From: Marinobacter nauticus
GTDB lineage: Bacteria > Pseudomonadota > Gammaproteobacteria > Pseudomonadales > Oleiphilaceae
Assembly: GCF_003634635.1 (NCBI RefSeq)
Contig: NZ_RBJB01000006.1
Coordinates: forward strand, 124,001 to 188,000
Direction of reading: 5' to 3'
Length of the DNA stretch: 64,000 nucleotides
A program made the translations under genes and the position numbers. This document shows, one piece after another, positions 35,679-43,358 of this stretch (its first letter is position 1; each line of letters opens with the position of its first letter). A model generated the notes under the pieces. It had not been told where the DNA came from. It searched no databases and saw only the letters and a program-made list of their open reading frames with translations.

Positions 35679-37718
35679 CTAAACTCTTAAACGCTGAAGA
35701 TCTCTTAGATACCACTGGTGAAATTTGCTGAAATCACGCTTTTGTTGATCAGCCTTTTGGGCGTAGATGGCAGTGCTGGTTTCTGAGCAGGCGGTCCAGC
35801 CCGCCTCGTAGACAAAGCGTGTCGCGATTGGAGGTCTTTTCGGGCTACTGTCCCAACGATTGCTCAGCCACTTCTCAAGTCCGTCATCTTGCGGGGCGAT
35901 CAAGTGAAGCTGGTGCTTGCTTCGGGTTATACCAACGTAAAAGAGCCGACGCTCCTCTTCAATAGCCTCGTCATTCTGCGCCGGCTGAGCTGGCGAAATG
36001 ATACTGCGAAGCTCATCGGGGTTTCCGCCTGGAAACTCTTGCTCAGTGAGGCCAACGAGGATGACGTTATCCCACTCAAGACCTTTGGCCCCGTGCAACG
36101 TTGAGAGCACGAACGGCTCGTGGCCCTCGAAGTCCTGCGTTGGACGGAGAATGAGACCCAAAAAGTTACTGGCATTGATGTCGCTGGCATCGAGCAGTTC
36201 GTCGACCTTAGCGACCCCTCTGCGCTGATCGTTCGATTTCGTTCGACTGACTCCTTCTTTACCAATACTGTCAATGAAGCCAGCGGAATGCAGTTTTCGG
36301 AAGACATGGACAGCCGGAGTTTGCTCGTCGGCATTCTTGCAGACCGCGCGGAGTTGGGCCAAACGATCCTTCTGAGGTATCGAATATTTGAACAGCTCCC
36401 CAAGAACCGACCATGGGTCAGCCGAGGGTGCCATCAGTCCACTTAAAGCCGATTTAAACTGTCCTTTCTTCCATCTGAACCCCGCTTGTCTGAGGAAACC
36501 GAAGAGGATTTGCTGTTTGTTCGGGTGGTTATCCAATCGGCTTAGATCGCCATACACAGCGAGAAGGATGCCAACTATTAAGATGCCTATTTCGGTTCTG
36601 GTGTGTAACGAGGTTGCGCCATTGAGGTAACGATATGGCACTCTGCAAAGCCGCAATGCAATTTCTGCTTCAGCCAGCGAGGCTTTTGTCCTAGAAAGAA
36701 TCGCTCTCGTGCCTTCGATCGATGCGAGACCTGACAGGACAGTGGACAGACATTTGTCAGAGTGGACCCGGACCTCGGTGCGAGGCGTGCTTGGGTGGCT
36801 GACACAAAGTCTGGTCAGTTTTGCAGAGTTGCGTCGAATAACAGAGTTGGCCATCAAAGACAGCTCATGGCCGAATCTGAACGTGCAGGACAGCTGAAAG
36901 ACTCTCGTATTCGGGTAGTGTTTTTCAAACAAACCGCCGATGAAATCGGGGCGCGCTCCTCGCCACTCGTAAATGCATTGGTTGATGTCACCCACGGCCA
37001 TCACGGAAGCCCCCGATCGTGCCAGCAGTCTTGTCATATCATGTTGGACGAGGTTCACGTCCTGATATTCATCAACAATGATATGAGCGAGGTGGTCACT
37101 GAACCCCGTGTCGTTGCGCAAAAGCTCAACCGCCTCAATCAAAGCGTCATCGAATGTGCGCAGGCCACTGTCTTCCAGTAGCTCGCAGTATCGTCGGTAT
37201 GCGCGAATCGACTCCGGCTTCTCGGAGCCGAATATAGGATCGCTGGCTGCATCGGATGGCGTCACCGCCGCCGCTCTGCAGCGAGCAATAAATAACTCCA
37301 ATGCTTCAATGTCATTCGGGTCGATGTAATCGGTCTCTTCCTCAAAGCCTTCTCGATACGCTTGCTTTATCAGCTGATCGTAGCGGTAATCGTCAGACCC
37401 TAGGAGCTCTTTCTTACGGATGCTCTGATTACACTCTCCGTGCCGGACGATTTCCAGAGCCAAACTGTGAAAGGTCCGGGCTTCCGGAATTACAGGTGAT
37501 TTCAGCGCTACCCTCAGTTTCTGTGAAAAACTGACCTGGGCGGATTTGTTATACATCAGAATTAGGATAGATCTTGGGTCAATTCCGGATCGCACCAAGC
37601 GTTCAACGCGCTTCACCAGAGTCGTGGTTTTTCCGCTGCCGGGCACTGCTTTTACCAGCGCATGCCCTGCGCCATGGCTGACGACTCTTTTTTGTTCCCA
37701 AGTTAGTCGCTTTGTCAT
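35679..37718 (-). CDS. UvrD/PcrA-like SF1A DNA helicase, coupled to a CoiA-like gene
   Basis: A 679-residue helicase with the full UvrD motif series: Q-motif LTWEQKRVV, Walker A AVPGSGKTTTLVKR near residue 25, motif II IIVDEYQDVN, motif III AVGDINQCIYEWRGA, motif V STLHGAKGLEWDNVILVGL and motif VI RRLFYVGITRSKHQL. So it is probably an active 3'-5' ATP-dependent translocase. The ATG at 37718 overlaps the stop of the upstream nuclease-like gene as ATGA, which fixes the start and argues for joint function. It is distinct from the chromosomal UvrD in being accessory. Last gene of its unit at the left end of the cargo. Confidence 0.85.
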   Translation of the reverse strand: MTKRLTWEQKRVVSHGAGHALVKAVPGSGKTTTLVKRVERLVRSGIDPRSILILMYNKSAQVSFSQKLRVALKSPVIPEARTFHSLALEIVRHGECNQSIRKKELLGSDDYRYDQLIKQAYREGFEEETDYIDPNDIEALELFIARCRAAAVTPSDAASDPIFGSEKPESIRAYRRYCELLEDSGLRTFDDALIEAVELLRNDTGFSDHLAHIIVDEYQDVNLVQHDMTRLLARSGASVMAVGDINQCIYEWRGARPDFIGGLFEKHYPNTRVFQLSCTFRFGHELSLMANSVIRRNSAKLTRLCVSHPSTPRTEVRVHSDKCLSTVLSGLASIEGTRAILSRTKASLAEAEIALRLCRVPYRYLNGATSLHTRTEIGILIVGILLAVYGDLSRLDNHPNKQQILFGFLRQAGFRWKKGQFKSALSGLMAPSADPWSVLGELFKYSIPQKDRLAQLRAVCKNADEQTPAVHVFRKLHSAGFIDSIGKEGVSRTKSNDQRRGVAKVDELLDASDINASNFLGLILRPTQDFEGHEPFVLSTLHGAKGLEWDNVILVGLTEQEFPGGNPDELRSIISPAQPAQNDEAIEEERRLFYVGITRSKHQLHLIAPQDDGLEKWLSNRWDSSPKRPPIATRFVYEAGWTACSETSTAIYAQKADQQKRDFSKFHQWYLRDLQRLRV

Positions 37719-38701
37719 GTTTTCATCCGGTAGGATGCACACTGTCGGGCCTCGGTGTATGGGACCATCTTCGCCTTACTACGACAGAACAAGAAACCGT
37801 CTTCCCAGTACTCCGCATGCTCGCACCGAACGCAGTTGGGAAACTGGGAATCCGGATCAGCTTCGCCGACGAAGTTCCGCAGATTAGCGATCAGTTCAGC
37901 CCCAGCGGTCGAGCTTGGCCAAGTGTTCGATACTGTGTTAGCGGTTAGATCGACTGCTGACAGAGGCTGGGTAGTCCGATTCAGCCGTCCGGACTCACTG
38001 AGGCTCCAGACATCCAAGAACACATTGCCCACAGAGCACTCGCCGCGACATGTTTCCTCCAATCTTGCAGGCGGCTGCCAGTTATAAACGGTCAGATTAT
38101 CGTCTTTTCCCGAATAATATCCGGTCATCAACTGCCGAATATCCGCTTCAGATGCAATCTTGAATTCAAGAATCGGAACCCCGGTCTCGATCTTCTCTGG
38201 GCTACAGGGGTGTGTTACACACATTTCGATGTAACACCGTCGCTCGCTTGTCGCGTGGCTTAACAAGACATCCGGTTTAAAACCGGTATAAGCATCTTTC
38301 TTTTCGAGCGCCGCTGTGTCGAAAAACTGCGTCAAGTTGTACTTTGCGGGAACTGACGTCTGGCAACGAAGGGAGGAGACTCTCGCAAGTGCCAATCGTT
38401 CGCCAGTGCAAAAAACTTGGCGTTCTAATGCGAGACTGATGGGCGTTCCATCGTTCAATGATTTTTGATATCGCTCGAAGAAGGCCTCTTTTGCACACCT
38501 ATGCAGGTAAGTCTCAAGGGTGCAGCATTCTTGCGCATGACGGAAATGCCTCGCGTTCTTTTCGCCCATCACTGGGGAAAGGTTTTGTCTACAGCCGGGG
38601 CAAATGTAATCCTGCGAGCGGACTGCTTCCCTGATATGAGTTAGGAATCCGTGGGAATCTAGTGCGAACGCGTACTGAATTGTTTTAGAGTCAGCGGTCA
38701 T
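37715..38701 (-). CDS. CoiA-like protein with zinc-binding N-terminus and PD-(D/E)XK-like nuclease domain
   Basis: A 328-residue protein. The N-terminus has the CoiA-type pattern: YICPGCRQNLSPVMGEKNA, then ARHFRHAQECCTLETYLHR and CAKEAFFERYQ, a Cys/His cluster at about residues 34-70. The middle, GFKPDVLLS then CYIEMCVTH, fits the PD...(E)xx pattern of CoiA-like restriction-fold domains, though the Lys of a classical ExK is replaced (EMC). A C-terminal Cys-rich tail (CVRCEHAEYWEDGFLFC) may bind metal. Coupled to the helicase by ATGA. Nuclease activity is inferred, not shown. Confidence 0.65.
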   Translation of the reverse strand: MTADSKTIQYAFALDSHGFLTHIREAVRSQDYICPGCRQNLSPVMGEKNARHFRHAQECCTLETYLHRCAKEAFFERYQKSLNDGTPISLALERQVFCTGERLALARVSSLRCQTSVPAKYNLTQFFDTAALEKKDAYTGFKPDVLLSHATSERRCYIEMCVTHPCSPEKIETGVPILEFKIASEADIRQLMTGYYSGKDDNLTVYNWQPPARLEETCRGECSVGNVFLDVWSLSESGRLNRTTQPLSAVDLTANTVSNTWPSSTAGAELIANLRNFVGEADPDSQFPNCVRCEHAEYWEDGFLFCRSKAKMVPYTEARQCASYRMKT

Positions 38702-39014
38702 AGCCCTCTAGTCTCCCGGAAAATGAACGTTTGGGATAGGCGTAGCTCAAAGTGAGCGGCGTAAAGCAAACGAACAGAACATTTGTAGGTCAACACGAAC
38801 GTCCAGCTTTGAAGTGGTCGCAAAGCGAACATTTCGGTCTGTCGATAAATGTGTGTTAAATGGCCCCAGTTTGACGCCCCAGGTGTCTTAATAAGTAGGG
38901 ACCGTCCAGTTCTCCTCGGTTACCGCGTAATGCAGTTTCACCAGCTGTTCCTTGGATGTCAGATGAGAACATGGTGAGTTCATTGCCAACTCATTTGTTC
39001 ATGTTTTAACCGAA
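38702..39014. other. Intergenic stretch with repeat copy B and a possible transposase remnant
   Basis: 313 bp between two minus-strand operons. It holds repeat copy B and, read on the minus strand from about 38963 to 38895, a short stretch coding HLTSKEQLVKLHYAVTEE and a stop soon after, which looks like the broken end of a transposase or other coding sequence. No intact gene is seen. The promoter for the CoiA-like/helicase pair should lie near its left part. Confidence 0.4.
38816..38835 (+). repeat. Island dispersed repeat, copy B
   Basis: GGTCGCAAAGCGAACATTTC is a diverged copy of the 20-bp repeat at 35468 and 42802, in the same orientation. Confidence 0.6.
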
Positions 39015-39518
39015 TTAGGGGCCAACGACATCGAAGGCGAGTCTTTGCAACCTCTTGACCGCGTATTGCCTCACGGACGTGGGATGATAATGGCACATCA
39101 GCCCCTGAACTCCGGCGCGTAAAAATGCGAGTACGAACGCTGCATCATCGATGTGACCTGTGGCTGTTCTGGCGAGGTAGGCCAATAATTTTTCCCTTAA
39201 AAAATGTCGGTATCGCTTGCCGTCGCTAAAGTTAGGCGGATAAATAACAGTGGGTTGTGAGTTTGTCACGACCGATTCCGTTGGCGGCTGCAAAACATCA
39301 GTCACTGCAACAACAGTTTTTACGTAATGGATCTGCCGGGTCTCGACGAGTAAATCAACGGATACATCGACCAATGATTTGAATGCCAGAACCAGCGAAT
39401 TTGTATCACTCAGGGTGTCCGGCAGCCTGGCACTTGCTGCCTCTTTCGATACGAACTCGCGCAGCTGATCTGATAGGTTTTCGATTAACACGCCGTCGAC
39501 CGGCTCATTCGTGCTCAA
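39015..39518 (-). CDS. Hypothetical protein, last gene of the HTH-dynamin operon
   Basis: A 167-residue protein of unknown family, mostly helical by eye (LIENLSDQLREFVSKEAASA, LVLAFKSLVDVSVDLLVE). No signal peptide, membrane segment or recognised catalytic motif is seen. The start is a TTG at 39518 with no strong Shine-Dalgarno. That TTG overlaps, as TTGA, the stop of a 13-codon reading frame (39515-39556) that begins right after the preceding gene, so translation may be coupled. Alternatively the two frames are one gene broken by a frameshift. It follows the 39557 gene by 38 bp. Confidence 0.6.
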   Translation of the reverse strand: MSTNEPVDGVLIENLSDQLREFVSKEAASARLPDTLSDTNSLVLAFKSLVDVSVDLLVETRQIHYVKTVVAVTDVLQPPTESVVTNSQPTVIYPPNFSDGKRYRHFLREKLLAYLARTATGHIDDAAFVLAFLRAGVQGLMCHYHPTSVRQYAVKRLQRLAFDVVGP

Positions 39519-39556
39519 CGTAATTTCTCGCTATATATCTCGATTGCGTCAGCCAT
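39515..39556 (-). CDS. 13-codon leader frame linking two operon genes
   Basis: ATG GCT GAC ... TGA codes MADAIEIYSEKLR. Its ATG follows the stop codon of the 39557 gene at once, and its TGA overlaps the TTG start at 39518. It may be a coupling peptide, or the true N-terminus of the next protein separated by a frameshift. Confidence 0.35.
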   Translation of the reverse strand: MADAIEIYSEKLR

Positions 39557-40078
39557 TTATTTTTTGATGCTCTTAGCTTCGTTAACTCGTGTTGCCCACT
39601 TTGCTAGGAGTTTGGGGTGCGCCTCCAGTTCTTTCCGCATAAAAGCATCTAGGTGGTTTATGAAATCGTCCTTCTCACCTCGATAAAGGATTGCCCCTTC
39701 AAATGGGAATTCCTTCTTAACTTTTTCTGAGAAAGACGATTGCGACAAAAGATCGTCAAATTTGGGCGATTTCAGGTTTTCCTGAGACTTCTGATCTTTG
39801 CTCGCAGCACGAACCTGAGCACCTTCAAGGCTGTGCTTGATGTTCGACAGTGAGTTGCTTAGGGCCGAGTAGTGTTTCAGTTCCTTTTTGAGCGCATTTC
39901 TCTCGGGCCGGTTTTTTTGAACCCAGATCTCGTATGCATCACGTGTCAGCTCCAAGCGCACGTCAGCTGCGGTCCTCTTGCTTTCAGCTATCCACCGATC
40001 ATGTCGACGCTTTTTGTTCCCGCTGACTTCATCAAAAACTGTTTCGGTTAACGCTGCCGCGAAATAAAATAAACGCAT
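39557..40078 (-). CDS. Hypothetical charged helical protein, middle gene of the HTH-dynamin operon
   Basis: A 173-residue, strongly basic protein. A short hydrophobic N-terminus (MRLFYFAAALTETVF) could be an amphipathic membrane-binding helix. The rest is charged helix (RNALKKELKHYSALSNSLSN, then a Lys-rich linker and DDFINHLDAFMRKELEAHP) with likely coiled coil. I do not recognise the family. It begins 68 bp after the dynamin-like gene, beyond a hairpin, on the same strand, so it may be a partner or effector of that GTPase. Two Mets (40084, 40078) are possible starts. Confidence 0.6.
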   Translation of the reverse strand: MRLFYFAAALTETVFDEVSGNKKRRHDRWIAESKRTAADVRLELTRDAYEIWVQKNRPERNALKKELKHYSALSNSLSNIKHSLEGAQVRAASKDQKSQENLKSPKFDDLLSQSSFSEKVKKEFPFEGAILYRGEKDDFINHLDAFMRKELEAHPKLLAKWATRVNEAKSIKK

Positions 40079-40105
40079 GAGCATTTCCTTGTGTCAGGTC
40101 CTTTA

Positions 40106-40134
40106 CAGTGATCGCCATCAATCGGCGATCACTG
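40106..40134. other. Strong intergenic hairpin in the HTH-dynamin operon
   Basis: CAGTGATCGCC and GGCGATCACTG form a perfect 11-bp stem with a 7-nt loop between the dynamin-like gene and the next gene. There is no T-tract, so it is more likely an RNA processing or attenuation element, or an operator, than a full terminator. Confidence 0.6.
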
Positions 40135-40145
40135 CATCCTGTAGC

Positions 40146-42458
40146 CTATTGAGCCTTGAGTTTCGTTTTGACGTTGCAGAGCGTGTCATCCACTTGAGCG
40201 AGTTCAGTAGCATCAAAGCCAGTTTTCGCGTCAGCGTACAAGCGTTCTATGTGCTTCTCTGCTTCTGTAGTCAGACCTTCAACCGCTTTTGAAAAAGCAA
40301 TTTCGGTATTGTCCCAGTAAGCCCCAATATCACGGGCGACCTTGGAGGCTATGCCTTCATCCTTTAGCTCTTTTACGACCGTCCTCGCCATAGATTTCGA
40401 CCAACTGGAGAAAAGACGATACACCACAAGGCCCAGAAGCGCTGAAATTGCTACACCCCATACCAGAGGCCCACCGGTAGCTCCTACAAGCCAGGGTAAT
40501 GTAGTTGGGGTGGCAATAATGCCCAGCGAGGTAAGCACGCCCCCAGCTTTACCAACCAAGATATAGGCACCTAAGTTAGAAGTAATGGTAGACACGTAAG
40601 CTCCCATTGCTCCGAACGCTGCCAGCCCTGACATGCCTCCGATGAAGGCAGACTGCCCGTCGAAAGAACTCAACAAGGCCGATCGGTTTGTATCAAACTC
40701 AAACTCGTTGTCTGCCACGTTTGCATAAGTTCCGGGTACGAGGGCGGTGAACTCATTCACCAGAGCCTCGGTTTCTTTGGCGAAGAGTTTGCTTGAGGTG
40801 TTCATGATGCGGTTGGTTTTAGCCTGAAAATACTGACCAATCGCTACAGAAACGCCAGCTTTTGCTGCGTCTTTGTCGTCAAAACGTTCTTCGATAAAAC
40901 GAGTGACAAACGACTCAGAAGTGATTTGCTTCACAACGTCCGAAACCTGATCGATCGTGTCGTTCTTGTAGGCCTTAATGGATGCCTTCTGATCCTCAAA
41001 CTTATCTAAAACGCGAGCATTGTCTCTACGAAATCGCGCTTCCATTTGCTGGACCTCCGAGAGTCGTTCGTCGGCGCTGCGCTTCCGGTCATTATTCTCG
41101 TATTGAGCCAAGTCCACTTGAGCCAGCAGTTGTTTTTTGATGGCGTGAGTCTTGTTCTGGCGAATAGCATCAAGATTCTCTGTAACATTCGTTACTAACT
41201 CCTGAAAGCGATCCTTGAACCTCTGTACGTGCTCTTTATTACCATCCCAGAATGGAATGATGCGTTGCTCCCAATCTTCCGCCGTTGGCCGTTTATACCC
41301 TTCCACGGCTGCTTCCAGATCCTCGTAAAGAGAATGACTTAGCGCTCTGTCGAGATGGATTGATGCACGTTTTCTTCCGTCCAAGAAGCTCTCAAGAGAA
41401 TCAACTCCCGCCGCCTGAGTAGCCAAGATCGTCAAATTTTGAATCGGGTTTGACGGATCAAGAGGGGCATTTCCTGGGGCGCGAAGAATGTTGGCAAAGA
41501 ATTCGGTTTCACCGGCATCCCGCAGAAATTTAGTGACGCTCGAAGTATAGAGAAACCCGTCTGCCAGATGCATCGCTTCATAGGCTTTCTGAACATCGAG
41601 ACTGTCGACCTCCTCACCACTTTCTTTCCGAATATAGTCGGGGTCAAACAATTGGCCAGGCGTGTCCAGTAGCGAGACATTCTCCAATGCAGGAGCATCC
41701 ACATAGACAATGGCTAGATAGGCTTCGGGGAAAGGAATGCTATCGTTCTCATCTCGCGCAGCGAATTTTTTGAGTATAGAGTAATCCCCCGTATCAAGCA
41801 CAAAGCTCTCATGATCACCTTCTAATTTGTTCAGGTTGAAAGTGGTTGACCCATCAAAGTATCTGACTACAGATACGTTCTCGTCCTCTCCCAGCGAGGG
41901 GTGCTTCAGTTTTGAGTGCCGAAAAAGGGTGCAGGCCGCGGTCATTGGCTGAAAGCCTTCTGGTGCGATCTGCTGCGCCAACACCATATTTGTTATATGA
42001 GACTTACCGGAGTCGCTCGGTCCAACGATGCCAATGATCGGTTCATTGGAGCCAGCCTGTAAGTCTTTTTTCGCCTGCTCAAATTTCTCGATCAACGCTG
42101 TTTGCTGTACATGCTCGGGAAGCGCCTTAAGTTCATTTACACTCTTATCAATTGAATCGAGTAGTTCTGAGACCTCTTTTTCTACTTCGGAATTCGACAT
42201 CTCATTCTTTCCTTGAAATAGGGATTCTGGTTTTGAGGCGATCTTCATGTACTCTTCTAGGCTTGCACCAATAGCGCGGATGTAATCCTGCACAACGTTC
42301 AGTGGGTATTCAGTTGGATTCGCTTCAACGCGTGAAGCCATCTTCTGACTCGTGACCAATGAGCAGCGCTCAATGGCCGCTTGTTGAGAGAGTCCCGCTC
42401 TCTTCCGAGTTGCGACCAAGTACTCACTCAGTTCCTGATTTTTCGATTCTGAGGACAT
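40146..42458 (-). CDS. XRE-type HTH fused to a dynamin-like GTPase with a C-terminal membrane region
   Basis: A 770-residue fusion. Residues about 10-70 form an XRE/Cro-type helix-turn-helix (YLVATRKRAGLSQQAAIE). After a helical linker comes a dynamin-like G domain: P-loop GPSDSGKS at 146-153, a switch-I Thr in PMTAACT about 171-177, and DTPG at 265-268; the G4 box is degenerate (TILATQAAGVDS instead of a T/NKxD). A long charged helical stalk follows (EQ/KR-rich), then about 80 hydrophobic residues (GLAAFGAMGAYVSTITSN to LLGLVVYRLF, about 605-683) that could insert in membrane, and an 87-residue helical tail. The ATG at 42458 is preferred because the HTH starts there and the promoter/operator lies just before it; upstream in-frame codons to 42608 cross that promoter. 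Confidence 0.8.
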   Translation of the reverse strand: MSSESKNQELSEYLVATRKRAGLSQQAAIERCSLVTSQKMASRVEANPTEYPLNVVQDYIRAIGASLEEYMKIASKPESLFQGKNEMSNSEVEKEVSELLDSIDKSVNELKALPEHVQQTALIEKFEQAKKDLQAGSNEPIIGIVGPSDSGKSHITNMVLAQQIAPEGFQPMTAACTLFRHSKLKHPSLGEDENVSVVRYFDGSTTFNLNKLEGDHESFVLDTGDYSILKKFAARDENDSIPFPEAYLAIVYVDAPALENVSLLDTPGQLFDPDYIRKESGEEVDSLDVQKAYEAMHLADGFLYTSSVTKFLRDAGETEFFANILRAPGNAPLDPSNPIQNLTILATQAAGVDSLESFLDGRKRASIHLDRALSHSLYEDLEAAVEGYKRPTAEDWEQRIIPFWDGNKEHVQRFKDRFQELVTNVTENLDAIRQNKTHAIKKQLLAQVDLAQYENNDRKRSADERLSEVQQMEARFRRDNARVLDKFEDQKASIKAYKNDTIDQVSDVVKQITSESFVTRFIEERFDDKDAAKAGVSVAIGQYFQAKTNRIMNTSSKLFAKETEALVNEFTALVPGTYANVADNEFEFDTNRSALLSSFDGQSAFIGGMSGLAAFGAMGAYVSTITSNLGAYILVGKAGGVLTSLGIIATPTTLPWLVGATGGPLVWGVAISALLGLVVYRLFSSWSKSMARTVVKELKDEGIASKVARDIGAYWDNTEIAFSKAVEGLTTEAEKHIERLYADAKTGFDATELAQVDDTLCNVKTKLKAQ

Positions 42459-42460
42459 TT

Positions 42461-42480
42461 TTTTACTCGCTATGCGACTG
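42461..42480. promoter_or_regulatory. Second operator-like palindrome (O2) over the start of the HTH-dynamin gene
   Basis: TTTTACTCG-ctatg-CGACTG is an imperfect copy of the upstream operator with the same 5-bp spacer. It lies 2 bp before the ATG, over the expected transcription start, and probably lets the HTH domain repress its own gene. Confidence 0.65.
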
Positions 42481-42491
42481 ATTTCTAGTCC

Positions 42492-42520
42492 ACAATAGCT
42501 CGGACTTTCTGGCACTGCAA
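42492..42520 (-). promoter_or_regulatory. Promoter of the HTH-dynamin operon
   Basis: On the minus strand, TTGCAG (42520-42515) and TATTGT (42497-42492) are separated by exactly 17 bp. The pair is flanked by operators O1 (upstream) and O2 (downstream), the usual layout of an autorepressed phage-like promoter. Confidence 0.65.
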
Positions 42521-42528
42521 GAAAAAAT

Positions 42529-42559
42529 CGATTTTTACTCGTCACGCGAGTAAAAATCG
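42529..42559. promoter_or_regulatory. Perfect operator palindrome O1 upstream of the HTH-dynamin promoter
   Basis: CGATTTTTACTCG-tcacg-CGAGTAAAAATCG: perfect 13-bp arms with a 5-bp spacer, 9 bp upstream of the -35 box. Half-site TTTTACTCG recurs in O2. The probable ligand is the HTH domain encoded just downstream. Confidence 0.75.
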
Positions 42560-42801
42560 CACTCCTTAAACAATTTGCTTCGCCAGCAAAGATGCTCACA
42601 AGGCACAACGCGTTGCTAAACGCCTATTCGCCAAATCTGCCTGCATAGACCGGAGATCACTTATCTAACGCGGCCCTTGAGAGAAAGTCATGGTAGGTTA
42701 AGGTTTTTCGGAGCCGCACCAGATTTGTTTTGCGCCATAGGCTGAGCGATAGCGAATGACACTATGTTGAAGGGTAGCTTTTGTTGCCTGGGATGCGGGA
42801 C

Positions 42802-42821
42802 GGTCGCAAAGCGGACATTCA
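42802..42821 (+). repeat. Island dispersed repeat, copy C
   Basis: GGTCGCAAAGCGGACATTCA, identical to copy A at 35468. It lies 9 bp from the attC site at 42831, so the repeat may travel with integron cassettes. Confidence 0.7.
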
Positions 42822-42830
42822 GATTTAAGG

Positions 42831-42899
42831 ATAACGCCAGTGGTAATGTGCCCCAACGGAGCGTAGTGCAGTTGGCATCCCATTGACCACTTTAGTTAT
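42831..42899 (-). other. attC site following the zinc-ribbon cassette
   Basis: Minus strand: CATAACTAAAGTGGTCAATG pairs with CATTACCACTGGCGTTAT. The arms match apart from one extra C (AGTGGTcAATG against AGTGGTAATG), the extrahelical base expected of attC, and the ends are TAAC and GTTA. The stop codon of the preceding gene is part of the site. About 69 bp long. Confidence 0.8.
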
Positions 42900-43261
42900 G
42901 AACAATGCTCGCAAAGGATCCTATATGCATCACCATAGTTGATAGTCACGGCCGTTCCGCAACGCTCACAGAGTCTTTCATTAACCTTGCTGCCTGCGAC
43001 TTTGTGAACTCTCTCGGTGGTCTGTAGCGTTGACGCTTCCATAATCGCCTCCATGATCACGGTTTCGTCTTTCATGCACTGAACTCTTAAGCGTAGATAA
43101 ATTGCTTGAGCCTTGTCCTTGTCACCCTCAGATTGACTTATAGCTTTTGCCCAAAGACCATTTCGTAATTCGCCCCGGTTCAGCTCTGCTAGAGCTTCTG
43201 CGTATAGCTTTTCCTCTATCGCTCTGGCTCGCGCAGCACCTAATCTCAAATGTTTAAACAT
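42896..43261 (-). CDS. Cassette-encoded zinc-ribbon protein of unknown function
   Basis: A 121-residue protein. An N-terminal helical region (LRLGAARARAIEEKLYAEAL, then NGLWAKAISQSEGDKDKAQA) precedes a C-terminal Cys4 zinc ribbon (CERCGTAVTINYGDAYRILC then EHCS). The helical part looks repeat-like. Its stop codon TAA lies inside an attC site and it starts 17 bp after the previous attC, so it is the coding part of an integron cassette. I do not recognise a function. Confidence 0.65.
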   Translation of the reverse strand: MFKHLRLGAARARAIEEKLYAEALAELNRGELRNGLWAKAISQSEGDKDKAQAIYLRLRVQCMKDETVIMEAIMEASTLQTTERVHKVAGSKVNERLCERCGTAVTINYGDAYRILCEHCS

Positions 43262-43278
43262 AAGTGTCGAGTCCTTTC

Positions 43279-43353
43279 ACAACGCTGAACTTTGCGGCAA
43301 TTTTGGAGCCGCGAAGCGGTGGAAAATTGTCCGGCAACAGCGGTGTGTTGGGC
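43279..43353 (-). other. attC site following the AbiC-like cassette
   Basis: Ends are GCCCAAC (minus strand start) and GTTGTG. Arms GCTGTTGCCGGACAATTTTCC and the facing CAATTTTGG/GCTG segments pair imperfectly, around a GCTTCGCGGC centre, which gives the attC-type imperfect hairpin of about 75 bp. It lies 5 bp after the stop codon of the 43359 gene. Confidence 0.68.
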
Positions 43354-43358
43354 AACAA

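Noticed and set aside
42661..42710. Possible fourth attC (CTAACGCGGCC to GGTAGGTTAAGG)
   Set aside because: Arms do not pair well and no cassette gene precedes it.
42698..42883. 61-codon frame between dynamin and cassette genes
   Set aside because: Overlaps an attC site and repeat copy C; looks like noncoding cassette DNA.
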